Positions 1 through 8,685 of a stretch of 64,000 nt of DNA are shown here, piece by piece. A program made the position numbers and the translations under genes. The notes beneath the pieces were generated by a model. The model was given only the letters and a program-made list of their open reading frames with translations, was not told the DNA's origin and searched no databases. How positions within the stretch are numbered: the first letter of the stretch is position 1; the number at the start of each line of letters is the position of its first letter. The DNA is from Stenotrophomonas maltophilia (GTDB lineage: Bacteria; Pseudomonadota; Gammaproteobacteria; Xanthomonadales; Xanthomonadaceae), in NCBI GenBank assembly GCA_900113425.1, contig FOZF01000001.1, forward strand, positions 1,032,358 through 1,096,357, written 5' to 3'.

Positions 1-896
1 GCCCTGCCGTCGCACAGGCGAACCGGATATTCGACGACTACTGGAACAGCCCGGCGGCGATTCCGGTATCGGCGCTGGCCTTCCATACCGACGCGCAGCT
101 TCGCCTTCTGGTGCGTGAGTCCGACCATGAAGCGGAGCGCGATGTTGCCCAGCCCTACCTTGCGCGCGTGGCCGAATCACGCCACAGGCAGCGCCCCAGC
201 CCCGAGCCGCTGCACTGGAGCAGCACCGTGCGCATCGTCTCGGATCCGCCGATGAAGCACCGCAACGACGATCGCGCCAGCTGGCTCGTTACCGGGCTGA
301 TCGGTGAACTGGAGTCCGCGCGCAGCAAGGCCTTGTTGATTTCGCCCTACTTCGTACCGGGCAACGAGGGCCTGGACGGGCTCTCGGCAATGGCGTCGCG
401 CGGCGTGCACGTGGGCATAGTGACCAACTCCCTTGCCGCCAACGACGTTGCGGCCGTGCACGGCGGCTACATGGGCTACCGCGTGCCCCTGCTGAACGCA
501 GGCGTGCACCTGTATGAGCTGAAGGCACAGGGCCAGGCGGGTGATGCCGGCCTGTTCGGCAGCAGCGGGGCCAGCCTGCACACCAAGGCCTTCCTGGTGG
601 ACGACCGCCGCGGCTTTGTCGGTTCCTTCAACCTCGACCCGCGCTCGGCCTATCTCAACACCGAAATGGGGGTGCTGTTCGACGACCCCGTGCTGGGCGC
701 GCAGCTGCGCGACGAGTACCTGCGCCTGGCCGACGCCCGGCACAGCTGGTGGCTGGCATTGGACAACCACGACCGGCTGCGCTGGCTGGAGCGTGAGCCT
801 CCGCCGCGCTGGGTGGAGGACGAGCCAGGCGCTACGCAGCGCCAGCGCTGGCTGTCGCGGATCATCAGCTGGCTGCCGGTGGAATCGCAGCTGTAG
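1..896 (+). CDS. Phospholipase D family protein, C-terminal part (5-prime truncated by window edge)
   Basis: The open frame runs in from the window start (frame beginning at base 3) and ends at TAG 894-896, so only the C-terminal ~297 residues are present. It holds the second HKD motif of the phospholipase D superfamily, LHTKAFLVDDRRGFVGSFN (H, K, D and the GSxN that follows), and a FDDYWNSP segment common between the two catalytic halves of the cardiolipin synthase-like branch. The first HKD motif must lie upstream of the window. Members hydrolyse or transfer phosphatidyl groups at the membrane; the substrate cannot be told from this fragment. It is convergent with the HDOD gene, with a 3-base gap. 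Confidence 0.85.
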   Translation, partial: PAVAQANRIFDDYWNSPAAIPVSALAFHTDAQLRLLVRESDHEAERDVAQPYLARVAESRHRQRPSPEPLHWSSTVRIVSDPPMKHRNDDRASWLVTGLIGELESARSKALLISPYFVPGNEGLDGLSAMASRGVHVGIVTNSLAANDVAAVHGGYMGYRVPLLNAGVHLYELKAQGQAGDAGLFGSSGASLHTKAFLVDDRRGFVGSFNLDPRSAYLNTEMGVLFDDPVLGAQLRDEYLRLADARHSWWLALDNHDRLRWLEREPPPRWVEDEPGATQRQRWLSRIISWLPVESQL

Positions 897-899
897 CGC

Positions 900-2087
900 T
901 CAGTGTGCGCTGGCCTCGCCCTCGTGCGGGGCATCGTCCAGTGTTTCCACGCTGCGCCCATGCAGGCGCCGCCAGATCCAGCGCAGCGCATGGGGCGGAG
1001 CCGACGGCAGCTGCTCCAGCAGGGCCAGCATGCGGCCCTGGGTGGAGTGGCCATGCCGGCACAGCAGGCTCGCCGCCGCCGCCGCGCTGCCCAGCCGCAG
1101 GCTGTCGGCCAGAGGGCCCGAGGCGTCGGCCGCCAGGGTCTGGTGCACCGGGTCGGGCAGCTCCCAGGCGGCGGCCACCCGCTGGGCCAGCGGCAACGAC
1201 CACTGTTGCAGCAGCTGCAGGGCCAGGGCCGGCTGCACGTCCTCGCCGCGCGCCTGGGCCTCCTGCAGCAGCTGGCGCATCACCAGCGCCGCACCCAGTC
1301 CCTGCACCAGGCCCAGCCACTGCGCGGCGAAGGCATCGCCGGAGTTCACGCTGCGTGCGTGGTCGGCAGCAGCACGCGATGCCAGCAGGGCGTGCTCCCA
1401 GGTGATCGCGCTGAACTGCGGGAACCGCTCGCACTGAACCTGCATCACCGGCTGCACCAGCACAGCGCTGATGATCTGCCGCACGCCTTCCGTGCCGACC
1501 AGGGTCACCGCCCGCTGCAGGCTCTCGACCGGGCGTTCGTGCACCTTGTACGCGGGACTGTTGGCGATGCGCAGCAGGTTGCCGGTAAGTACCGGATCCT
1601 GGCCGATGATCGCCGCCATCACCCGTGCCGAAGCGGCATCATCGTTGACGGTCTGGATCAGCTGCGGCAGCAGCTGCGGCCGGCGCGGCAGCTGCCGCGT
1701 CGCCCAGTCGCGATCCTGCAGTGCGTCCGCCACCGCCTGCGCCAGTCCGGCGCTGGCGGCATCGACAGGGCCGGGCTCGCCGGCCAGTCGCGGGTACAGC
1801 GCCAGCGCGTGCAGGCCACGCTGCAGGTGCGCGGCGATTTCTCCCGGCGGCAGGGAGTCTCCCTGCAGGCGGGCAGCCGCAGCGGCCACCGCCTGACGCG
1901 GCCCGGCCGACAGACGTGACGGCGCCGCGCCGGTCAGCGACGCAAGCCAGCGGCGCACCCTGCGTGCCCAGGCCAGCGTCACCGGCCGTGATCCTGTCGA
2001 TGTCGTACCGCGCTTGCCATGGCCCGTCTCTGTCTCTTCACACGATCCGGCCACTGGCCATCGACGCAGCATCGGCCGCGCTTTCAT
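900..2087 (-). CDS. HDOD domain-containing signalling protein
   Basis: This 395-residue protein carries an HDOD domain over roughly residues 125-330, recognisable from the IGQDPVLTGNLLRIANSP segment and the LQRAVTLVGTEGVRQII helix that follow the family pattern. HDOD proteins are regulatory relatives of HD phosphohydrolases that lack the metal-binding HD pair and act in signalling, often with cyclic di-GMP or two-component proteins. The first ~110 residues are basic and low in recognisable features; no membrane segment is seen. The start at 2087 is the longest option and the preceding AAAGAAG is a weak ribosome site, so a start a few codons later is possible. It is divergent from the leucine dehydrogenase gene. 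Confidence 0.8.
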   Translation of the reverse strand: MKARPMLRRWPVAGSCEETETGHGKRGTTSTGSRPVTLAWARRVRRWLASLTGAAPSRLSAGPRQAVAAAAARLQGDSLPPGEIAAHLQRGLHALALYPRLAGEPGPVDAASAGLAQAVADALQDRDWATRQLPRRPQLLPQLIQTVNDDAASARVMAAIIGQDPVLTGNLLRIANSPAYKVHERPVESLQRAVTLVGTEGVRQIISAVLVQPVMQVQCERFPQFSAITWEHALLASRAAADHARSVNSGDAFAAQWLGLVQGLGAALVMRQLLQEAQARGEDVQPALALQLLQQWSLPLAQRVAAAWELPDPVHQTLAADASGPLADSLRLGSAAAAASLLCRHGHSTQGRMLALLEQLPSAPPHALRWIWRRLHGRSVETLDDAPHEGEASAH

Positions 2088-2142
2088 CTTCTTTAACCCG
2101 CAGTGCCCATCGACGTCGACGGCAGACGCCCGGGGAATGGAC

Positions 2143-2148
2143 TAGAAT
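2143..2148 (+). promoter_or_regulatory. Candidate -10 box (TAGAAT) for leucine dehydrogenase
   Basis: TAGAAT matches the sigma-70 -10 consensus at 5 of 6 positions, and it sits 115 bases before the dehydrogenase ATG in the divergent intergenic region. No good -35 is present, so this is tentative. The leader would include a run of seven T at 2188-2194. Confidence 0.3.
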
Positions 2149-2262
2149 GGCGCCGCGCGACCCGTCCCCCTGCACCGACGACGTCGCTTTTTTTGTTTTG
2201 GGACCCTACCGTTCACTGGTCGTTCGCTGCAGTTCGCCGCCGTTCGCACCATCGGAGACGCC

Positions 2263-3360
2263 ATGCTATTCGAAACCCTCGCCACCACCGGCCACGAACA
2301 GGTGGTGTTCTGCCACAGCCATGACGCCGGCCTGAAGGCGATCATCGCCATCCACAACACCACCCTGGGCCCGGCCCTGGGCGGCGTGCGCATGCGTCCC
2401 TATGCCAGCGCCGACGAAGCGCTGGCCGACGTGCTGCGGCTGAGCCGGACGATGACCTACAAGAATGCGCTGGCCGGCCTCAATGTCGGTGGTGGCAAGG
2501 CGGTGATCATCGGCGATCCGAAAACGGACAAGACCGAAGTCCTGTTCCGCGCCTTCGGTCGCTATGTCGATTCGCTGGGCGGCCGCTACATCACCGCCGA
2601 AGACGTCGGTACCGACGTCAACGACATGGAGAACATCTACCTGGAAAGCCAGTTCGTGACCGGCGTACACCAGGTGCATGGCGGCTCCGGAGATCCCGCA
2701 CCGTTCACCGCCTACGGCGCACTGCAGGCGTTGATGGCGTCGATGCGTTTCAAGTTCGGCCACGAGGAAGTGGGCAAGACCAGCATCGCGGTGCAGGGCC
2801 TGGGCCACATCGGCATGGAACTGGTCAAGCTGCTGCGCGACCGTGGCGCGAAGCTGTATGTCACCGACCTGGACACGGCCCTGGTCGATCGCGCGGTCAG
2901 CGATTTCGGCGCCGAAGCAGTGAAGCCGGACGAGATCCACGAAGTGAATGCCGACGTCTTCGCGCCGTGCGCGCTGGAAGGTTCGATCAATGCCGACACC
3001 CTGCCGCGGATCAAGGCCAAGATCATCTGTGGCACCGCCAACAACCAGCTGTCCAGCCTGGAAATCGGCGATGAACTGCACGCGCGCGGCATCCTGTATG
3101 CACCCGATTACGCGGTCAATGCCGGTGGCGTGATGAACGTGTCGCTGGAGATCGATGGCTACAACCGCGAGCGCGCGATGCGCCTGATCCGCAGCATCTA
3201 CCACAACCTGACACGCATCTTTGAACTGTCGCAGCGCGAGAACATCGCGCCGCAGCGTGCGGCCGACCGTATTGCCGAGAGCCGCATCCTGTCGATCGGC
3301 AAGCTGAAGATGCCGCTGGGCCGCAGCACCCCGCGCCTGGGCAATCTACGCGGCGGTTGA
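2263..3360 (+). CDS. Leucine dehydrogenase (Glu/Leu/Phe/Val dehydrogenase family)
   Basis: A 365-residue cytosolic enzyme that oxidatively deaminates branched-chain amino acids with NAD+. The catalytic region KNALAGLNVGGGKAVI holds the two family lysines (Lys67 and Lys79), matching Lys68/Lys80 of Bacillus leucine dehydrogenase. The Rossmann fold starts at about residue 175 (QGLGHIGMELV), and the acidic TDLD segment after the next strand favours NAD over NADP. Length is normal. The ATG at 2263 follows GGAGACGCC. Xanthomonads use this enzyme in branched-chain amino acid catabolism and supply of branched 2-oxo acids for iso/anteiso fatty acids; that pathway link is inference. Confidence 0.92.
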   Translation: MLFETLATTGHEQVVFCHSHDAGLKAIIAIHNTTLGPALGGVRMRPYASADEALADVLRLSRTMTYKNALAGLNVGGGKAVIIGDPKTDKTEVLFRAFGRYVDSLGGRYITAEDVGTDVNDMENIYLESQFVTGVHQVHGGSGDPAPFTAYGALQALMASMRFKFGHEEVGKTSIAVQGLGHIGMELVKLLRDRGAKLYVTDLDTALVDRAVSDFGAEAVKPDEIHEVNADVFAPCALEGSINADTLPRIKAKIICGTANNQLSSLEIGDELHARGILYAPDYAVNAGGVMNVSLEIDGYNRERAMRLIRSIYHNLTRIFELSQRENIAPQRAADRIAESRILSIGKLKMPLGRSTPRLGNLRGG

Positions 3361-3382
3361 CCGCCCCGGCCGGGCCTCGGCA

Positions 3383-3402
3383 CGGCGCCCGTCCGGGCGC
3401 CG
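3383..3402. other. Small hairpin after leucine dehydrogenase
   Basis: CGGCGCCCG and CGGGCGCCG form a 9-bp inverted repeat with a 2-base spacer, between the converging dehydrogenase and autotransporter genes. There is no T run on either side, so it is not a classical terminator. Confidence 0.4.
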
Positions 3403-3418
3403 GCAACCCGATGATGGA

Positions 3419-6256
3419 TCAGAACCCGGCGCTGTAACGCAGCGCCGCTTGCCGTGCGTCATCACCGCCGACACGCTGATCGATGCCCAGGCTCAGACGG
3501 CCACCGCGCCCCCACCACGACTCCAGTGCAAGCCCGAGCAGCGCGCTGCCGCGCGGCGAGTCGGCACCTGGCAACGGTGCCCACGCGTCGACACCGACGA
3601 AGCTGGCCTGCCACTCCCCGGCGCCGCCCTGGAGGTGCTGCTGCCATTCGGCGTGCCCGCGCAGCGTCCAGCGTCCCCAGCCGCGCTCGCCGCGCAGTCC
3701 CGCCAGCAGTTGGCTGCGCTGCGCACGATTGGCTTCACCCCGCAGGCCGAATCCGAAGCCACCGCGCTCGTTGAACGCCGCGGTATCCACCCGCGTGGCA
3801 CTGGCACCGACATACGGTGTCAACGACGCGCCGGCGGTGCCGAATCGATAGCCGCTTTCGACACTGGCGCTGCTGAAACGACCGCCGTAGCGCGCGGAAA
3901 CGCCGTAGGCACCTGCACCCAGCAGCAGCTGCCGGTCCAGTTCGCGGGTAAACCGCCCGGTGCCGAACTGTGCCAGTGCATAACCGCGTCCAACGCTCCA
4001 GCCGGCATACAGCTGCGCCTGCGCCTGGCGGTCCTGACCGCGATCACCGTTGAAGGCACTGCCACCGTTGCTGCGTGTTTCACCGAACGCCATGCCCAGC
4101 AGGCCATGGCTGCCCAGCGGCACGTCCTGACCGGCCATCCAGCCCCGGCTGTCGGTCGCGCTGCCGGCGAAACTGCCCTGCCCTGCCTCACCCAATGTGC
4201 TCTGCCAGGCACCGCGCAGCGCAGGCAGAGCCTGCACGCGATCGAAACGGGCGGCCACCGCGCGTCGCGACATGTCGATGCTGTCGAAGGTCGCCGCCTC
4301 GGCACGCGCGTGGGCCTTGCCGGACAGGCTGTCCAGCATTGCCGCCAGGCCCGTGCTGCGCTGCAGGCCGGCCGCTGCGCCACCGAATGGCGAATCCTGC
4401 AACGCGTGGTTGCCGTCCAGTTCGACGAACGCGCCTTCCAGCCGCGCCGCCGTTGTCTGCACACCGGCATCGAGCCCGCGCGCAGCGGTGGTGACACTGA
4501 TCCGGGTCAGGTTCAACCATGCGTTGTTGCTGTCATAGCCATAGCTGGTCTGCAGCAGGGCCAGCCCCTGCAGGCCACTGGATGTGGCTGCGGTGCTGAA
4601 GGTGCCGGTCAGGCCGGCTGCGGCATGGATCAGATCCTGCCGGGTACCGTCCTGCGGCACGTAGCCATCGACGAATCCGTGGACGTGCACGCCACCGTCC
4701 AGGCGGGCGCTGCCGGTGACCTGCAGCGCGTTGGCCCCCAGCGCGATCATCAGCTGTGCGCCAGCCTGCTGCACGTAGTTGCCTTCGATGGTCGCCGTGG
4801 TATTGGCGGTGGTCAGGAACACGCTGCTGCCGTTGGTCACGTTGCCGACCACGCGGGGCGTGCCACCATTGAACTGCAGGCCGCTGGATGATGGATCGGC
4901 CTGCGGCAGGATGCTCACGCTGGAACGGATCACGCCGCCGTCGCGCAGCGACAGCACACCGCCTTCGATGCGGGTGGCACCGCTGTAGCTGCTGTTGCCG
5001 GTCAACGCCAGCACGCCGGCGCCCTGCTTGACCAGGCCGCCACTGCCGACGATGTCGTTGCTCCAGACCGAGCCGGTAGATGCTGCGTCGACATTGGCAA
5101 CCACGTCGCCCCAGTCGAAACGTCCCGGCCCCTTGATGGCGCTGCCGATGTCGAGCAGGCCGTAGCCGAACACCGGGTCCACGCCGGGAGCGCCGATGTC
5201 CTTGGCCGTGCCGAGCAGGGTCTGCCGTACCAGGTTGTTGTCGAAGTACGGGTACCGCTCCCACACCAGCGCGGCCGCGCCCGACACCAGAGGTGCGGCG
5301 AAGGACGTGCCATAGTTCCAGAAATAGCTGGTGCCCGCGTCATCCGGATAGACCGCGCTGCCCGGCGCCGCCAGACAGTAGCGCGCCGCCTGGCCGCAGG
5401 CATTGGCGTAACCGGCCAGCGTGTCCGGCGCGTAGGGATCGACGGCCGTGGCCACCAGCCAGCCGCGCTCCAGATCCGCAGCCGGCCGCGAGCCTGCCAC
5501 GCCCGCCTGGCCCGGCAATGCCGCCAGGCTGCTGGGCTCGCTGCGCGCGTCGTTGCCCGCGGCGAACACCACCAGCCCGCCGTGATTGATGACGAAAGGC
5601 CGGTACTCGCCGGCGACCTGGGCGGTGGTGGGCAGGTCGGTCCAGTACAGACCACCCCAGGAATTGTTCATCACCTTGACGTTGTAGCTGATCAGGTCGC
5701 GGTGCACCTGGGCCACACCGAGGGTGCCGCTGAACGAATTGCCCTGGCCGCTGCCGTCGTCTGCCGGCGGCTTGTCGGAGATGATCCGCGCCGACACGAT
5801 CTGCGCACCGGGCGCGATGCCGCCGGGCCAGCGCCCGACCGCGGCGCCCGCGGCCAGGCTGGCGACGGCAGTGCCATGGCCGACCACATCGTCCACCCCC
5901 AGATTGTTGCGGGCAGGATCGATGTAGGTGAGGTTGGCCAGTACCCGCCCGTTCAGCGCGGCGGCCGTGCGCTGCACGCCCGAATCGACGATGCCGATGC
6001 GCACGCCCCTGCCGGTGGCACCCGTGGCCTGCGCGGCGCGCGCATCGGTGACCGACAGGTGCGCGTCGAAGGCCGGCTCCAGCGGTTTGGGCGGGGGCGG
6101 CGTGGTCGGCGGTGGCGGTGCAGGCGGCGGCGTGGTGGGCGGCGGGTCAACGCGCACGTTGCCACCGCCACCTCCGCCCCCACACGCCGTCAGCGCCAGC
6201 GCCAGCGCCGCTGCCAGGACCGACCGTGCCATCGTCGTGCGTTCCATCGATTCCAT
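3419..6256 (-). CDS. Autotransporter serine protease (S8 subtilisin passenger) with lipobox
   Basis: This 945-residue type Va secreted protease starts with a short signal ending in LTAC (Cys25), a lipobox, followed by a glycine run and a Pro/Thr-rich linker to about residue 60. The subtilisin domain shows the triad Asp91 (IVDSG), His127 (GHGTAVAS) and Ser318 (GTSFAAP). A passenger-associated repeat (GNSSYSGATRIEGGVLSL) follows, and the last ~280 residues form the outer-membrane beta-barrel ending in a terminal Phe. The layout resembles NalP of Neisseria, a lipidated S8 autotransporter. Methionines 1, 4 and 9 are all possible starts. It is divergent from the thiolase gene. Confidence 0.9.
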   Translation of the reverse strand: MESMERTTMARSVLAAALALALTACGGGGGGGNVRVDPPPTTPPPAPPPPTTPPPPKPLEPAFDAHLSVTDARAAQATGATGRGVRIGIVDSGVQRTAAALNGRVLANLTYIDPARNNLGVDDVVGHGTAVASLAAGAAVGRWPGGIAPGAQIVSARIISDKPPADDGSGQGNSFSGTLGVAQVHRDLISYNVKVMNNSWGGLYWTDLPTTAQVAGEYRPFVINHGGLVVFAAGNDARSEPSSLAALPGQAGVAGSRPAADLERGWLVATAVDPYAPDTLAGYANACGQAARYCLAAPGSAVYPDDAGTSYFWNYGTSFAAPLVSGAAALVWERYPYFDNNLVRQTLLGTAKDIGAPGVDPVFGYGLLDIGSAIKGPGRFDWGDVVANVDAASTGSVWSNDIVGSGGLVKQGAGVLALTGNSSYSGATRIEGGVLSLRDGGVIRSSVSILPQADPSSSGLQFNGGTPRVVGNVTNGSSVFLTTANTTATIEGNYVQQAGAQLMIALGANALQVTGSARLDGGVHVHGFVDGYVPQDGTRQDLIHAAAGLTGTFSTAATSSGLQGLALLQTSYGYDSNNAWLNLTRISVTTAARGLDAGVQTTAARLEGAFVELDGNHALQDSPFGGAAAGLQRSTGLAAMLDSLSGKAHARAEAATFDSIDMSRRAVAARFDRVQALPALRGAWQSTLGEAGQGSFAGSATDSRGWMAGQDVPLGSHGLLGMAFGETRSNGGSAFNGDRGQDRQAQAQLYAGWSVGRGYALAQFGTGRFTRELDRQLLLGAGAYGVSARYGGRFSSASVESGYRFGTAGASLTPYVGASATRVDTAAFNERGGFGFGLRGEANRAQRSQLLAGLRGERGWGRWTLRGHAEWQQHLQGGAGEWQASFVGVDAWAPLPGADSPRGSALLGLALESWWGRGGRLSLGIDQRVGGDDARQAALRYSAGF

Positions 6257-6429
6257 CCCATGAACGTTGGCCCGCCTTCATCCCGGCGGGCATGCGGCGC
6301 CATCCAGCGGCAGCCATCCCCGACCCTCTATACTTGGGCCGACCCCCACGCAGTCTGCCGGGAAACCGGAGCGCATCCAACGCCCCCGGTCTCCTTTCCG
6401 AACATTGCTTACGCATCAACGAGATTGCC

Positions 6430-7605
6430 ATGTCCAACATCGTCATCGCCGCCGCCAAACGCACCGCCATCGGCTCCTTCCTCGGCCAGTTCAACGGTGT
6501 GCCGACCCCGACCCTCGGCGCGGCCGCCATCGCCGCGGCGCTGGAGCAGTCCGGTGTCCCGGCCAGCGACGTTTCCGAAGTCCTGATGGGCTGCGTGCTG
6601 CCGGCCAACCTTGGCCAGGCGCCCGCCCGCCAGGCCGCGATCGCCGCCGGCATCCCACTGTCCGTCGGTGCCAGCACCCTCAACAAGGTGTGCGGCTCTG
6701 GCATGAAGACCATCATGCTCGGGCATGACCTGATCAAGGCCGGTTCGGCGAAGGTCGTGGTTGCCGGCGGCATGGAGTCGATGTCCAACGCGCCGCACCT
6801 GCTGCCCAACTCGCGCACCGGCAACCGCTTCGGCAACTTCCAGGCGGTGGACCACATGGCCCACGATGGCCTGGTCAACGCCTACGACGGCAAGGCGATG
6901 GGTGAATTCGCCGAATGCGCCGTGGACAAGTACCAGTTCAGCCGCGAGGAGCAGGACGCCTACGCCATCGAATCGGTCAAGCGCGCGCAGGCGGCCCAGG
7001 CCAACGGTGCGTTCGCCGACGAGATCGTCGCGGTGAAGGTGGCCACCCGCAAGGGCGAGGTCGAGGTCGACACCGATGAACAGCCCGGCCGCTCGGACAT
7101 CGCCAAGATTCCGACCCTGCGCCCGGCGTTCAAGAAGGACGGCAGCGTGACCGCTGCCAGCTCGTCCAGCATTTCCGATGGCGCCGCCGCCGTGGTGCTG
7201 CTGACCGAGGAAGACGCCAAGGCCCGCGGCATCACCCCGCTGGCACGCATCGTCGGCCACGCCACGCATTCGCAGGAGCCGGAGTGGTTCACCACCGCAC
7301 CGATCGGCGCCATCCACGCGTTGCTGCAGAAGACCGGCTGGTCGCTGGACCAGGTGGATCTGTTCGAAATCAACGAAGCCTTCGCCGTGGTGGCAATGGC
7401 CCCGATGCGCGAACTGGGCATTCCCCACGACAAGCTCAACGTGAATGGTGGCGCCTGCGCATTGGGGCATCCGATCGGCGCATCCGGGGCACGTCTGGTG
7501 GTAACCCTGGTCAACGCCCTGCGCACGCGCGGTGGCAAGCGCGGCATTGCCACCCTGTGCATCGGCGGCGGCGAGGCGACCGCAATCGCCATCGAATTGA
7601 TTTAA
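6430..7605 (+). CDS. Acetyl-CoA C-acetyltransferase (thiolase)
   Basis: A 391-residue thiolase that condenses or cleaves acetyl groups on CoA (acetoacetyl-CoA formation or beta-ketoacyl cleavage) in the cytosol. Cys88 in NKVCGSGMKT is the acyl-accepting nucleophile. The GGACALGHPIGASGARL block carries the catalytic His, and CIGGGEATA near the C-terminus the second Cys; length and motifs are standard. The ATG at 6430 gives the usual MSNIVIAAAKRT start; an upstream in-frame extension is open but does not look like protein. The gene stands alone, so its role (fatty-acid or amino-acid catabolism, or polyester precursor supply) is not fixed by context. Confidence 0.92.
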   Translation: MSNIVIAAAKRTAIGSFLGQFNGVPTPTLGAAAIAAALEQSGVPASDVSEVLMGCVLPANLGQAPARQAAIAAGIPLSVGASTLNKVCGSGMKTIMLGHDLIKAGSAKVVVAGGMESMSNAPHLLPNSRTGNRFGNFQAVDHMAHDGLVNAYDGKAMGEFAECAVDKYQFSREEQDAYAIESVKRAQAAQANGAFADEIVAVKVATRKGEVEVDTDEQPGRSDIAKIPTLRPAFKKDGSVTAASSSSISDGAAAVVLLTEEDAKARGITPLARIVGHATHSQEPEWFTTAPIGAIHALLQKTGWSLDQVDLFEINEAFAVVAMAPMRELGIPHDKLNVNGGACALGHPIGASGARLVVTLVNALRTRGGKRGIATLCIGGGEATAIAIELI

Positions 7606-7647
7606 AAAGGTTTAACTGCGATTTCGCAAAAATGAATGCGGGATCGC

Positions 7648-7676
7648 TTGACAGCCAAACGTGGCTTGTCATCATG
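7648..7676 (+). promoter_or_regulatory. Candidate sigma-70 promoter for the first alanine-rich lipoprotein
   Basis: A perfect -35 hexamer TTGACA lies at 7648-7653, and 17 bases further is ATCATG, a poor -10. It would start transcription about 45 bases before the lipoprotein ATG. Confidence 0.35.
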
Positions 7677-7727
7677 TTGTCGGCGCGCAGTTGCGCGTTG
7701 CCTAATCTAACGACGAGGATTCACACA

Positions 7728-8069
7728 ATGAGCATCAACAAGCTGCTGGTCGCGATGTCCCTGGCTCTGGCCCTGGCCGCCTGCTCGAAGCAGGAAGCTG
7801 CCCAGGACGCCGCTGCTTCGGCCAACGAAGCCGCCACCGAAGCCCAGGCCGCTGCCGATCAGGCCGCCGCTGCTGGCGCCCAGACCGCCGACGCTGCCCA
7901 GCAGGCCGCCGACACCGCCGCCACCGCTGCTGACGCTTCGGCTGACGCCGCTGCCCAGGCTGCTGGCGCCGCTACCGACGCTGCTGCTGAACAGGCCAAG
8001 GACGCTGCCAAGGCTGCCGAAGGCACCGCCGAGCAGGCCAAGGACGCTGCTGAAGAAGCCAAGAAGTAA
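7728..8069 (+). CDS. Small alanine-rich lipoprotein
   Basis: A 113-residue protein with a lipoprotein signal ending LALALAAC (Cys19), so it is probably an envelope-anchored lipoprotein. The mature part is almost entirely Ala, Gln, Glu, Asp and Lys in near-heptad or 11-residue repeats such as AAQQAADTAATAADA, predicted to be one long amphipathic helix; compositionally it resembles LEA or apolipoprotein-like helices. No enzymatic motif is visible. The ATG at 7728 follows CGAGGATTCACACA. A strong terminator lies just after the stop, and a paralogue follows at 8216. Function unknown. Confidence 0.75.
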   Translation: MSINKLLVAMSLALALAACSKQEAAQDAAASANEAATEAQAAADQAAAAGAQTADAAQQAADTAATAADASADAAAQAAGAATDAAAEQAKDAAKAAEGTAEQAKDAAEEAKK

Positions 8070-8095
8070 TAACTTCTTTCTTCACGCTGTTCTGG

Positions 8096-8125
8096 AAAAG
8101 CCGCTGGTTCGCCAGCGGCTTTTTC
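8096..8125 (+). terminator. Rho-independent terminator after the first alanine-rich lipoprotein
   Basis: AAAAGCCGCTGG, loop TTCG, CCAGCGGCTTTT, then further T: a 12-bp stem with a stable UUCG-type tetraloop and a T tract. Confidence 0.9.
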
Positions 8126-8215
8126 TTTGCATGGCGTTCCGCGACCCCGTCTTCACAGGGGCGTGAATAGGCTGGCGTCCCCATCCATTGCCGCAGTGCC
8201 CTACCGGAGACCGCC

Positions 8216-8626
8216 ATGAAGATCCGCTCGCTGACCCTGTCCCTGCTGGCCGCCTCGCTGCTGATCGGCCTGGCCGCCTGCAAGGGCCCGGAAGCCGAAC
8301 AGGCCCGCCAGGATGCGCAGCAGGCTGCCGACAGCGCAGGCGCCGCCGCCCGTGACGCGGTCGATCAGGCCGCCGCAGCCACCCGCGAGGCCGCCGACAA
8401 GACGGCAGCTGCATCCGAGCAGGCCGCGGCCGACACCCAGCAGGCGCTGGACAAGGCGGCCGACGCTACCGCCAATGCCGCTGACCAGGCCAAGGTCGCC
8501 GCCACCGACGCCGCTGCACACGCCAGCGATGCGACCGCGGACGCCGCACAGAAGGTCGCCGACAAGGCGCGTGATGTCGCAAATGACGCCAAGGCGAACG
8601 CGGCCCAGGAAGAAGCCAAGCACTGA
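8216..8626 (+). CDS. Second small alanine-rich lipoprotein
   Basis: A 136-residue paralogue of the gene at 7728. The signal ends LLIGLAAC (Cys22), a lipobox. The rest is Ala-rich helix built of repeats like AADKTAAASEQAAAD, with alternating acidic and basic residues and no Cys, Trp, Tyr or Phe after the signal. The ATG at 8216 is preceded by CCGGAGACCGCC. It is separated from its neighbour by a terminator, so the two are probably transcribed independently. An envelope-spacer or stress-protective helix is a guess from composition only. Confidence 0.72.
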   Translation: MKIRSLTLSLLAASLLIGLAACKGPEAEQARQDAQQAADSAGAAARDAVDQAAAATREAADKTAAASEQAAADTQQALDKAADATANAADQAKVAATDAAAHASDATADAAQKVADKARDVANDAKANAAQEEAKH

Positions 8627-8643
8627 GCCGCGTCCGGTACTGC

Positions 8644-8672
8644 AGAGCGCCGCAGCCACGCTGCGGCGCTCT
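8644..8672. terminator. Hairpin between converging lipoprotein and aidB-like genes
   Basis: A perfect 12-bp stem AGAGCGCCGCAG / CTGCGGCGCTCT with a 5-base loop. There is no T tract on either strand, so it could act as a bidirectional pause or mRNA-stabilising hairpin rather than a strict intrinsic terminator. Confidence 0.5.
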
Positions 8673-8685
8673 ACGGAATTCCACG

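Noticed and set aside
2188-2200. T run in the leucine dehydrogenase leader as an attenuator
   Set aside because: No stable stem with a loop precedes the T run.
7800-8060. GCC-rich repeats as a possible DNA repeat element
   Set aside because: They are alanine codons in a protein-coding frame with varied third positions.
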